Below, piece after piece: positions 57,455 through 64,000 of a stretch of 64,000 nt of DNA. A model generated the notes under the pieces. The model was not told the DNA's origin. It made no database searches and saw only the letters and a list, made by a program, of their open reading frames with translations. A program made the position numbers and the translations under genes. The stretch is from Streptomyces canus (GTDB lineage Bacteria > Actinomycetota > Actinomycetes > Streptomycetales > Streptomycetaceae), in contig NZ_KQ948663.1 of the NCBI RefSeq assembly GCF_001514145.1, positions 1 through 64,000 of the forward strand. The letters are read 5' to 3'. Position 1 is the first letter of the stretch, and every line of letters starts with the position of its first letter.

Positions 57455-58081
57455 ATGACTACGGCGGAGGAGACGGCCGGCGGCGAGACGTCGGCGTGGG
57501 GCGAGGTCACGCCCGACGCGGCGCGGCGGCTGCTCATTGCCGCGGTGGAGGCGTTCGCCGAGCGCGGCTATCACGCCACCACGACCCGCGACATCGCGGG
57601 CCGGGCCGGTATGAGCCCCGCCGCGCTCTACATCCACTACAAGACCAAGGAAGAGCTGCTCCACCGCATCAGCAGGATCGGCCACGCGAAGGCACTGGAG
57701 ATCCTCCAGGTCGCGGCCCGCCGCGAAGGCACCGCCACCGAGCGGCTCACGGACGCCGTGAGCTCCTTCGTCCGCTGGCACGCCGGCGGCCGCACCACCG
57801 CCCGGGTCGTCCAGTACGAACTGGACTCGCTGGGCCCCGACGCCCGCGCCGAGATCCTCGCGCTGCGCCGACAGTGCGACGCCGAGATCCGCGGGATCAT
57901 CGAGGACGGCGTGGCCTCCGGCGAGTTCGACGTGCTCGACGTGAGGGGCACCACCCTCGCCGTCATGTCGCTCTGCATCGACGTGGCCCGCTGGTTCAAC
58001 GTCGACGGCCCCTGGACGCCCGACGAGGTCGGCGCGCTCGACGCCGACCTCGTACTGCGGATGGTGGGCGCGACCAAGTAG
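57455..58081 (+). CDS. TetR-family regulator, acyl-CoA-metabolism type
   Basis: A 208-aa regulator. The HTH is DAARRLLIAAVEAFAERGYHATTTRDIAGRAGMSPAALYIHYKTKEELLHRI (about residues 21-72). The C-terminal domain (HAGGRTTARVVQYELDSLGPDARAEILALRRQ ... GEFDVLDVRGTTLAVMSLCIDVARWFN) resembles KstR2/FadR-like actinobacterial repressors that bind acyl-CoA. It is convergent with a MaoC gene, whose stop is 4 bp from its own. Shared palindromes upstream of both genes suggest autoregulation and control of that gene. Confidence 0.88.
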   Translation: MTTAEETAGGETSAWGEVTPDAARRLLIAAVEAFAERGYHATTTRDIAGRAGMSPAALYIHYKTKEELLHRISRIGHAKALEILQVAARREGTATERLTDAVSSFVRWHAGGRTTARVVQYELDSLGPDARAEILALRRQCDAEIRGIIEDGVASGEFDVLDVRGTTLAVMSLCIDVARWFNVDGPWTPDEVGALDADLVLRMVGATK

Positions 58082-58085
58082 CCGC

Positions 58086-58547
58086 CTACAGGTAGTACCG
58101 GGACACCGACTCCGCGACGCACACCGGCTTGTCGCCGCCCTCGCGCTCCACGCTGAAGGCGACGGTGACCTGGACACCGCCCGCCACGTCGTCGACGCCG
58201 GTGATCTGCGCGGTGGCGCGCAGGCGGGAGCCCACGGGTACCGGTGCGGGGAAACGCACCTTGTTCGTCCCGTAGTTGACGCCCATCTTCACGCCCTCGA
58301 CCTTGATCAGCTGCGGTCCGAACAGCGGCAGCAGGGAGAGGGTGAGATAGCCGTGCGCGATCGTGGTGCCGAAGGGTCCCGCGGCGGCCTTCTCCGGGTC
58401 GACATGGATCCACTGGTGGTCGCCGGTGGCCTCCGCGAACAGATCGATGCGCTTCTGGTCGACCTCCAGCCAGTCGGTGTACCCCAACTGCTCGCCCACC
58501 GCCTCCTTCAGGTCGTCCGCGCCCGTGAAGATCCTCGGCTCTGCCAT
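58086..58547 (-). CDS. MaoC-like (R)-enoyl-CoA hydratase
   Basis: A 153-aa hot-dog fold hydratase. The hydratase motif is FAEATGDHQWIHVDPEKAAAGPFGTTIAHGYLTLSLLP with Asp and His (about residues 43 and 48) in the catalytic site, and the rest matches single-domain MaoC enzymes. It adds water to 2-enoyl-CoA. The ATG at 58547 follows AGGAGGCCGG. The palindrome at 58574-58589 lies just upstream, so it is probably repressed by the neighbouring TetR protein. Confidence 0.92.
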   Translation of the reverse strand: MAEPRIFTGADDLKEAVGEQLGYTDWLEVDQKRIDLFAEATGDHQWIHVDPEKAAAGPFGTTIAHGYLTLSLLPLFGPQLIKVEGVKMGVNYGTNKVRFPAPVPVGSRLRATAQITGVDDVAGGVQVTVAFSVEREGGDKPVCVAESVSRYYL

Positions 58548-58573
58548 GTCCCGGCCTCCTCGCCACATGATAT

Positions 58574-58589
58574 CTAAGCGACTGCTTAG
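58574..58589. promoter_or_regulatory. Perfect TetR-type palindrome upstream of the MaoC gene
   Basis: CTAAGCGACTGCTTAG: perfect 6-bp arms with a 4-bp spacer, 27 bp before the MaoC start codon. It is the stronger of two matching sites, the other being 57394-57409. Confidence 0.75.
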
Positions 58590-58636
58590 CATGGTCGGCC
58601 GAGAACCCCCTGTCAACGGACCGCGAGGGTGACGGC

Positions 58637-59176
58637 ATGGGTAGGCTTCGAGGGGTGCCCCAGATTCCCGAGAAGATCCATGAACTCACGGTCGGCCAGC
58701 TCGCCGCCCGCAGCGGTGCCGCCGTCTCCGCCCTGCACTTCTACGAGTCCAAGGGCCTGATCCGCAGCCGCCGCACCACGGGCAACCAGCGCCGCTACTC
58801 CCGTGACGCGCTGCGCCGGGTCGCGTTCGTCCGGGCCGCCCAACGCGTCGGCATCCCGCTGGCCACGATCCGCGGGGCCCTCTCCGAACTCCCCGAGGAG
58901 CGCACCCCCACCCGCGAGGACTGGGCCCGCCTGTCCGAGGCCTGGCGCTCCGAACTCGACGAACGCATCAAGCAGTTGAACCGCCTCCGCGACCACCTCA
59001 CCGACTGCATCGGCTGCGGCTGCCTCTCCCTCGACACATGTGTGCTCTCCAACCCGGACGACGTGTTCGGCGACCGGCTGACGGGGTCACGACTGCTGGT
59101 GGAGCAGAGCGGGGGCCGACGGAAGAACGGGCGCCGGGAGCCGGAACGGCGGGAGACGACGGACAAGCGCTGCTGA
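58637..59176 (+). CDS. soxR: Redox-sensing MerR-family regulator SoxR
   Basis: A 179-aa SoxR. MerR-type HTH is LTVGQLAARSGAAVSALHFYESKGLIRSRRTTGNQRRYSRDALRRV, followed by the dimerisation helix and the iron-sulphur ligand set CIGCGCLSLDTC (C-x2-C-x-C-x5-C, about residues 124-135), which binds a 2Fe-2S cluster that is oxidised by redox-active compounds. In Streptomyces, SoxR responds to the organism's own pigments or antibiotics rather than superoxide. The ATG at 58637 has GAGGG at good spacing, and GTG at 58655 is an alternative. The C-terminal tail after the Cys set is long and basic. Confidence 0.95.
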   Translation: MGRLRGVPQIPEKIHELTVGQLAARSGAAVSALHFYESKGLIRSRRTTGNQRRYSRDALRRVAFVRAAQRVGIPLATIRGALSELPEERTPTREDWARLSEAWRSELDERIKQLNRLRDHLTDCIGCGCLSLDTCVLSNPDDVFGDRLTGSRLLVEQSGGRRKNGRREPERRETTDKRC

Positions 59177-59179
59177 GCC

Positions 59180-59218
59180 GTCGTACGGGCAGCGGGCCTC
59201 CTCGGCCTGCCCTACGAC
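59180..59218. terminator. Bidirectional hairpin between soxR and the BKACE gene
   Basis: Stem GTCGTA-C-GGGCAG (59180-59192, one bulged base) with CTGCCCTACGAC (59207-59218). It overlaps the stop codon of the convergent gene. Confidence 0.65.
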
Positions 59219-59934
59219 AAGCGCTGCGCCCACCCGTACTGGACCAGCCCCTCGGTCACCAACTGCGCGTTGGACACGGCTCGTTGACCGTCCGGCAAAG
59301 CCAGTGTGTCCTCCAGGCCGACCCTCGTCGCCAGGCCCAGGCGGCCGGCCAGCCGCAGCACCGGCCAGGCGCCCGCGTCCTCGCCGTGCAGCAGCACGGG
59401 GCGGGCGTGCGCCGGACCCAGCTGGGCGAGGAGTGTGCGCGCGGAGGTCTCCGCCGCCTGTGTGTCCGTCACCTCCGCGAGGACCCGCAGCACCTTCGGG
59501 CCGAGCGGTGACACCGCGAACCTCGCCGCCCCGTCCGTTCCCGACCAGATACCGGCCTCCACGCCGACACCGAGGTCGATCAGCGCGGCGGCGATCTCCT
59601 CGGCACCCGGCTCGTGCCAGTTCACCGAGGCGTGGTCGGGCAGCACGGTCCAGCCCCGGACACGGGCGAGCCGGGCCGCGAGGTCCGGTTCCGCCCAGGC
59701 GCCGGTGGTCACTCCGACCGGGACCGACACCCGCGCACGGATCGCCTCAAGCGTCGCCGCGACCACCCGCGGCGACAGACTGTCCCGCCCACAAGGTGTC
59801 TTGGGGTGGACATGGATGTCCGTGGCGCCCGCCGCGACGGCCTCGGCCGCCGCCTGCGCCATGGACTCGGGCGTGAGCGGCACCGCCGTTCCGTCGGCGG
59901 CCCCGCGCGGGCCGTTGAGACACACCTGCACCAT
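59212..59934 (-). CDS. Beta-keto acid cleavage enzyme (BKACE, DUF849/Kce-like)
   Basis: A 240-aa TIM-barrel protein annotated in the family as 3-keto-5-aminohexanoate cleavage enzyme. It condenses a beta-keto acid with acetyl-CoA to give acetoacetate and a CoA ester. The start is MVQVCLNGPRGAADGTAVPLTPESMAQAAAEAVAAGATDIHVHPKT, where HVH supplies two metal ligands. The rest includes VPVGVTTGAW, PVLLHGEDAGAW and RVGLEDTLALPDG, where the Glu is the expected third ligand. It is about 240 aa, shorter than the 270-310 aa of characterised enzymes, so the substrate is open. Confidence 0.85.
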   Translation of the reverse strand: MVQVCLNGPRGAADGTAVPLTPESMAQAAAEAVAAGATDIHVHPKTPCGRDSLSPRVVAATLEAIRARVSVPVGVTTGAWAEPDLAARLARVRGWTVLPDHASVNWHEPGAEEIAAALIDLGVGVEAGIWSGTDGAARFAVSPLGPKVLRVLAEVTDTQAAETSARTLLAQLGPAHARPVLLHGEDAGAWPVLRLAGRLGLATRVGLEDTLALPDGQRAVSNAQLVTEGLVQYGWAQRLS

Positions 59935-60024
59935 TCCTCGATGGTGCCAGGCGGCACCGACGGTTCAAGCCCGTCAAAACAGGGGGTGCGGCATCCCCGG
60001 CGCACCCCCGGTGCGCTCACACGC

Positions 60025-60627
60025 TCAGGCCGACATCAGCAACCGTCCGCGCCTGGCGTCCGCCAGGGCGTCGGGTGTGAGCACGGGCCGCGGCACCAGG
60101 ATCCCGCAGTCCGTGCAGACCGGTCCGGTCGAGGGCTCGTGGTCGAGTTCGTACTTCCAGACGAGCCGCTCTCCGTCGCACACCGGGCACACCGCGCCCG
60201 GTTCGCGCTCCAGCGCCGAGATCAGCCTGCGCAGCACCTCGGCCAGTGAGTCATCGGGGTGCACCCGGGGATCGTCGCACCATGCGACTCCGAAACCGCC
60301 CCAGGTCAGCCGGTGCCAGTCGTCCACACTGCCCGGCCTGCGCAACCCGTCGTGCTTCTCCTTCTTGCGCCGCTCGGCGAACTCGACCTCGTAGGCCAGC
60401 CAGACCGAACGCGCCTCCTCCAACTCCTCCAGTGCGGCCACGAGCCGCGCTGGGTCGGGGGAGCGGTCCTCGGGACCGAATCCCGCCCGGGAGCACAAGT
60501 GGTCCCAGGTCGCCCTGTGCCCGTAAGGAGCGAACCGCTCAAGGCACTTGCGCAGCGAGTAGCGCCGAAGCGCCAGATCGCACCGCGGGTCTCGCACCTG
60601 TCTCGCCAGACTCCGGAAACCGGCCAT
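60025..60627 (-). CDS. Hypothetical protein with zinc-ribbon motif
   Basis: A 200-aa protein with no clear family. It has an N-terminal basic helical region (MAGFRSLARQVRDPRCDLALRRYSLRKC), a middle segment of charged helices, and a C-terminal pair CPVCDGERLVW ... GPVCTDCGILV (C-x2-C ... C-x2-C), which should bind zinc. It could be a nucleic-acid or protein adaptor. It is isolated, between the BKACE gene and the penicillin acylase-like gene. Confidence 0.68.
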   Translation of the reverse strand: MAGFRSLARQVRDPRCDLALRRYSLRKCLERFAPYGHRATWDHLCSRAGFGPEDRSPDPARLVAALEELEEARSVWLAYEVEFAERRKKEKHDGLRRPGSVDDWHRLTWGGFGVAWCDDPRVHPDDSLAEVLRRLISALEREPGAVCPVCDGERLVWKYELDHEPSTGPVCTDCGILVPRPVLTPDALADARRGRLLMSA

Positions 60628-60778
60628 CGCCCTGCACCTCCGTCACACCTGCACCTGTACTTCGGTCACTTCGGCGTTGTCGCCGTGCGGACTTCGCACG
60701 ACGTTGCCGAATAGACGTATCGACAAGCGATTTGGCTCCATCCGATTTCCGATGCCCCCCATAAGCTCGAGAACCCCT

Positions 60779-60791
60779 GTCAAAACTTGAC
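60779..60791. promoter_or_regulatory. Short palindrome upstream of the penicillin acylase-like gene
   Basis: GTCAAAACTTGAC (5-bp arms, 3-bp centre) lies 71 bp before the ATG at 60863. It sits in a gene-free 235-bp stretch (60628-60862) that also contains a repeated TCCGAT. It could be part of the promoter region, and no binder is evident. Confidence 0.35.
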
Positions 60792-60862
60792 GCATGTTCA
60801 TCTTCAATCTCGGGGATACCGGCGGTAACGTCCGGCCACACCCCCCGTCGGTTGGAGCTGCC

Positions 60863-63649
60863 ATGCCACGGCGCACCTCACGCACCGCACTCGACAGACT
60901 GAGAACTCCCGGCAGACTCACCGGGTTCCTGAAGACCGCATCCATATGCGTCCTGATTGCCGGTCTTTTGTCCCCGCTCGCCCAGACGGCGTCGGCCGCC
61001 GACGCCACGGCGGCGAACGACTACTGCGGCGGCCAGTGTTCCGACATCCTGCCGCCCGGCGAGAACGGCAACGCGACCCTCGCCCAAGTCCTCCTCAACC
61101 AGGCTTTCGGAACCCAGCCCGACCACGCCGAGGACCAGCTCGGCCCCTACGCCAACCTGGCCAAGGGCTACTCGGCGCTCACCAACTCCACGATCAACAC
61201 GTTCTTCAACGACGCGTCGTTCGGGGTCCCGTCCGATCAAGTCGCCTCCACCCTGAGTCCCGCGGGCCGCACCGACGTGACGATCGTCCGTGACAAGAAG
61301 ACGGGCGTGCCGCACATCACCGGTACCACCAGATACGGCACCGAGTTCGGCGCCGGCTATGCGGCGGCCCAGGACCGGCTGTGGCTCATGGACGTCTTCC
61401 GGCACGTCGGTCGCGGCCAGCTCACCGCCTTCGCGGGCGGCGCCGCCTCCAACCAGGGCCTGGAACAGCAGTTCTGGCGCAACGCCCCCTACAGCGAGGC
61501 CGACCTCCAGGCGCAGATCGACAACGCGGTCGCGACCAACGGCGCCCGCGGCCAGCAGGCCCTCGCCGACGCCAACGCCTACCTCGCCGGCATCAACTCC
61601 TACATCGACGCCTCCGACAGCGGCCGCTACTTCCCCGGCGAGTACGTCCTGACCGGCCACAAGGACTCCGTCACCAACGCCGGCACCATCGACCACTTCA
61701 AGATCACCGACCTGGTGGCGCTGGCCTCCGTCATCGGCTCCCTGTTCGGCTCCGGGGGCGGCGGCGAGGTCAACAACGCGATCTCCCTGCTGGCCGCCCA
61801 GCAGCGGTACGGCGTGACGAAGGGCACCGAGGTCTGGGAGTCCTTCCGCGAGCGCAACGACCCCGAGGCCGTCCTCACCGTCCACAACGGCGAGAGCTTC
61901 CCGTACGCCGCCAAGCCCGCGAGCGCGCAGGGCGTGGCGCTGCCCGACGCCGGCTCGGTGAGCACCGAACCACTGGTCTACGACCCCACGGGCACCGGCG
62001 CCGACCAGAGCGCGAGCGCGGCCTCCGCCACGGCGACCGCGAACGCCCCCAGCTCGGCCAAGCGCGGCATGTCCAACGCCCTTGTCGTCAGCGGCAAGTA
62101 CACGGCCAGCGGCCACCCGGTCGCCGTCTTCGGACCGCAGACCGGCTACTTCGCACCCCAGCTCCTCATGCTCCAGGAGATCCAGGGCCCCGGCATCAGC
62201 GCCCGCGGCGCCTCCTTCGCGGGACTGAGCATGTACGTGGAACTCGGCCGCGGCCAGGACTACTCGTGGTCCGCCACGACCTCCGGCCAGGACATCATCG
62301 ACACCTACGCCGTCGAACTGTGCCAGGACGACTACCACTACCTCTACCACGGCACCTGCACGGCCATGGAGAAGATCGAGCAGAAGAACGCCTGGGCCCC
62401 GACCACGGCCGACGGCACCGCCGCGGGGTCGTACACCATGAGGGTCTGGCGCACGAAATACGGTCCTGTCGAATACCGGGCGACCGTCGGCGGCAAGAAG
62501 GTCGCCTACACCACCCTGCGCTCCTCCTATCTGCACGAGGCCGACTCGATCATCGGCTTCCAGATGCTGAACGACCCGGACTACGTCAAGAGCCCGCAGA
62601 CCTTCCAGAGCGCGGTGCAGCACATCAACTACACCTTCAACTGGTTCTACGCCGACTCCACGCACACCGCGTACTACAACAGCGGGAACAACCCGGTGCG
62701 CGCGTCCGGCGTCGACGCCGAGTTCCCGGTGTGGGCGCAGGCGGCGTACGAGTGGAAGAACTGGAACCCGACGACGAACACCGCCGACTACACGCCGGCC
62801 TCCGCGCACCCCAACTCGATCGACCAGGACTACTACGTCTCCTGGAACAACAAACAGGCGCTCGACTACGCGACCGCGTCCTGGGGCGACGGGTCCGTGC
62901 ACCGCGGCAACCTGCTGGAAGACCGCGTGAAGAAGCTGGTCGCCGCGGGCGGGGTCACTCGGGCCTCGCTGGTGAAGGCCATGGCGGACGCGTCTCTCGC
63001 CGACCTGCGCGCGGAGGACGTCCTCCCGGACCTGCTCAAGGTGATCAACAGCTCGACGGTCACCGACTCCACGGCCGCGGCCGCGGTGAGCAAGCTCCAG
63101 GCGTGGCTCACGGCCGGCGGCAAGCGCACCGAGACCTCGGCGGGTTCGAAGAAGTACGCCGACGCCGACGCGGTCCGCATCCTGGACGCGTGGTGGCCGC
63201 TGCTGACCCAGGGCATCTTCGAACCGGGCCTCGGCACCGGCCTGTACACCGCCTTCCAGGCCAACCTGCCCGTCGACGAGTCCCCTTCGGCCGCGCACGG
63301 ACCCACCGGGGCGCACGCGGGCAGCTCCTTCCAGTACGGCTGGTGGAGCTACGTCGACAAGGACGTCCGCGCGGTGCTCGGTGAGAGCGTGCGGGGTCCG
63401 CTGGCGGACAAGTACTGCGGCGGCGGCAGCCTCAGCGCCTGCCGGGACATCCTGATCAGCACCCTGAAGACCGCGGCCGGAAGGACCGCGGCCCAGGTCT
63501 ACCCCGGCGACGACCTGTGCTCGGCGGGCGACCAGTGGTGCGCCGACTCGATCGTGCAGCGCACCCTGGGAGGCATCAAGCACTACAACATCAGCTGGCA
63601 GAACCGTCCGACCTTCCAGCAGGTGGTGGAGTTCACTTCGCACCGTTAG
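60863..63649 (+). CDS. Secreted penicillin acylase/acylhomoserine lactone acylase-type Ntn hydrolase
   Basis: A 928-aa preproenzyme. The signal peptide is in residues 1-47 (TASICVLIAGLLSPLAQTASA). An alpha-chain region (VTIVRDKKTGVPHITGTTRYGTEFGAGYAAAQDRLWLMDVFRHVGRGQL) follows, then a spacer and the autocatalytic site KRGMSNALVVSGKYTASGHPV. Ser404 would become the N-terminal nucleophile of the beta chain. The usual residue before it is Gly, and here it is Met. The beta chain holds GRGQDYSWSATTSGQDIIDTYAVEL (oxyanion and binding region). Substrates of the family are beta-lactam amides, acylhomoserine lactones and lipopeptides. Two Cys pairs near both ends of the chain may form disulphides. 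Confidence 0.9.
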   Translation: MPRRTSRTALDRLRTPGRLTGFLKTASICVLIAGLLSPLAQTASAADATAANDYCGGQCSDILPPGENGNATLAQVLLNQAFGTQPDHAEDQLGPYANLAKGYSALTNSTINTFFNDASFGVPSDQVASTLSPAGRTDVTIVRDKKTGVPHITGTTRYGTEFGAGYAAAQDRLWLMDVFRHVGRGQLTAFAGGAASNQGLEQQFWRNAPYSEADLQAQIDNAVATNGARGQQALADANAYLAGINSYIDASDSGRYFPGEYVLTGHKDSVTNAGTIDHFKITDLVALASVIGSLFGSGGGGEVNNAISLLAAQQRYGVTKGTEVWESFRERNDPEAVLTVHNGESFPYAAKPASAQGVALPDAGSVSTEPLVYDPTGTGADQSASAASATATANAPSSAKRGMSNALVVSGKYTASGHPVAVFGPQTGYFAPQLLMLQEIQGPGISARGASFAGLSMYVELGRGQDYSWSATTSGQDIIDTYAVELCQDDYHYLYHGTCTAMEKIEQKNAWAPTTADGTAAGSYTMRVWRTKYGPVEYRATVGGKKVAYTTLRSSYLHEADSIIGFQMLNDPDYVKSPQTFQSAVQHINYTFNWFYADSTHTAYYNSGNNPVRASGVDAEFPVWAQAAYEWKNWNPTTNTADYTPASAHPNSIDQDYYVSWNNKQALDYATASWGDGSVHRGNLLEDRVKKLVAAGGVTRASLVKAMADASLADLRAEDVLPDLLKVINSSTVTDSTAAAAVSKLQAWLTAGGKRTETSAGSKKYADADAVRILDAWWPLLTQGIFEPGLGTGLYTAFQANLPVDESPSAAHGPTGAHAGSSFQYGWWSYVDKDVRAVLGESVRGPLADKYCGGGSLSACRDILISTLKTAAGRTAAQVYPGDDLCSAGDQWCADSIVQRTLGGIKHYNISWQNRPTFQQVVEFTSHR

Positions 63650-63659
63650 GCCGACGGCA

Positions 63660-63690
63660 GGCGGCGGGTCAGTGGATACGGCCCGCCGCC
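63660..63690. terminator. Hairpin between the convergent acylase and final gene
   Basis: GGCGGCGGG (63660-63668) pairs perfectly with CCCGCCGCC (63682-63690) across a 13-nt loop holding the stop codon of the minus-strand gene. Confidence 0.6.
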
Positions 63691-64000
63691 AGCACCAGGT
63701 GGGCCAGTTCGCGGTGGCAGATGTCGCTGTGCGCGCCCGAGGGCGGTCCACCGCGCCTGACGACGACCGCCGCGTCGACGTTCACGCAGCCCTTCGCGGG
63801 CAGCTTCCCGAGGGCGTCGGCCAGCTTGACGGACGGCGTGTCCGGCACCGCCTGCACGCCGTCATGGCCCATCGCCCCCCACTTGGCGCCCAGGGTCCGG
63901 CCGAGGTCGAAGGCCGCCACGCCCTGGGCGTCACCCGCCATGCGCGAGGCCAGCGGATACAAGGTGCCGAGCGCCGAGTCATGGCTGGAGAAACAGCACA
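63669..64000 (-). CDS. Partial gene, probable alpha/beta-hydrolase-like C-terminus
   Basis: C-terminal 110 residues of a protein that continues beyond the window. The frame stays open to the edge (FSSHDSALGTLYPLASRMAG, then VAAFDLGRTLGAKWGAMGHDGVQAV, and ending GAHSDICHRELAHLVLAAGRIH). The SHDSALGTLYPL and late HSD/HREL stretches recall alpha/beta hydrolases in which the acidic and His residues lie late, but this is a weak hint. It is convergent with the penicillin acylase-like gene. The internal TTG at 63962 is not the true start. Confidence 0.55.
   Translation of the reverse strand, partial: CCFSSHDSALGTLYPLASRMAGDAQGVAAFDLGRTLGAKWGAMGHDGVQAVPDTPSVKLADALGKLPAKGCVNVDAAVVVRRGGPPSGAHSDICHRELAHLVLAAGRIH

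Noticed and set aside
55828..58177. Long repeat proteins (Ser/Arg/Gly-rich on the minus strand, Pro/Cys-rich on the plus strand) in the repeat array
   Set aside because: The unit is 79-80 bp, so translations cycle through three frames. All frames stay open because of GC bias. No ribosome site or signal is seen.
60878..63751. A 957-codon antisense open frame across the penicillin acylase gene
   Set aside because: Val/Gly/Arg-rich filler translation with no motif. The plus-strand product has a signal peptide and catalytic region.
1..64000. tRNA, rRNA, CRISPR arrays, insertion sequences or prophage
   Set aside because: I looked for transposase, integrase and phage structural motifs, regular spacer arrays and tRNA-like inverted repeats and found none. 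A short tRNA could still be missed by eye.

Overview
The window is very GC-rich, with strong third-position G/C bias, GTG and TTG starts, dense short-overlap operons and many secreted proteins. It looks like the conserved chromosome of a Streptomyces. Family markers agree: a DnaE2-type polymerase, an SGNH lipase of the Streptomyces type, hmgA, an LAXTG-anchored LPMO, a class F sortase and a SoxR with the CX2CXCX5C cluster. I see no rRNA, tRNA, CRISPR array, prophage or insertion sequence.

Layout. 0-2.4 kb: end of a DnaE2-like polymerase, translationally coupled to a Y-family polymerase (mutagenic repair). 2.4-3.3 kb: a cupin gene and a divergent MarR gene with two clear palindromic operators between them. 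3.5-5.4 kb: a secreted lipase facing a cell-wall-anchored LPMO. 5.5-10.7 kb: GNAT enzymes, a 44-aa small protein, a methyltransferase, DUF402, GntR, DUF72 and an AAA ATPase. 10.8-20.6 kb: a glycan or exopolysaccharide locus with a membrane-anchored GH39-like hydrolase, a 1,273-aa fusion of a Wzx-type flippase and a GT-C-like membrane domain, a NodB-type deacetylase, two GT2 transferases, a FemAB/CelD-like transferase with the only TTA codon I found, and a small membrane protein. 20.7-24.6 kb: a subtilisin-like protease, an SGNH lipase and a membrane Ser/Thr kinase.

24.7-31 kb: an ECF sigma/zinc anti-sigma pair divergent from DUF4331, TPR and His-rich NicO/RcnA-like metal-exporter genes. 31.1-34.1 kb: a small conserved protein and a DrrAB-type ABC exporter under a divergent TetR with a duplicated operator. 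34.1-37.5 kb: a stand-alone type ISP C-terminal domain protein, a GntR regulator and hmgA. 37.6-41.4 kb: a lipoprotein, a TetR and a molybdopterin oxidoreductase. 41.5-47.4 kb: CitMHS, MFS, a small surface protein with sortase F, and an orphan sugar-type ABC ATPase.

48.2-55.8 kb: an aldehyde dehydrogenase/alcohol dehydrogenase pair, an MHS-type MFS, EamA, ArsR, TetR and acyl-CoA dehydrogenase. A 19-bp palindrome occurs both before the aldehyde dehydrogenase and between TetR and the acyl-CoA dehydrogenase, suggesting one regulon. 57.4-58.6 kb: a TetR and a MaoC hydratase share a second palindrome. 58.6-64 kb: soxR, a BKACE enzyme, a zinc-ribbon protein, a secreted penicillin acylase-type hydrolase and a truncated gene. 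Two gene-free stretches (47.4-48.2 and 56.1-57.45 kb) hold tandem repeats, including about nine copies of an 80-bp unit.

The best candidates for something undescribed are the 10.8-20.6 kb glycan locus with its flippase/GT-C fusion, the 80-bp repeat array, and the palindrome-defined regulons. All functions are inferred from the sequence by eye.
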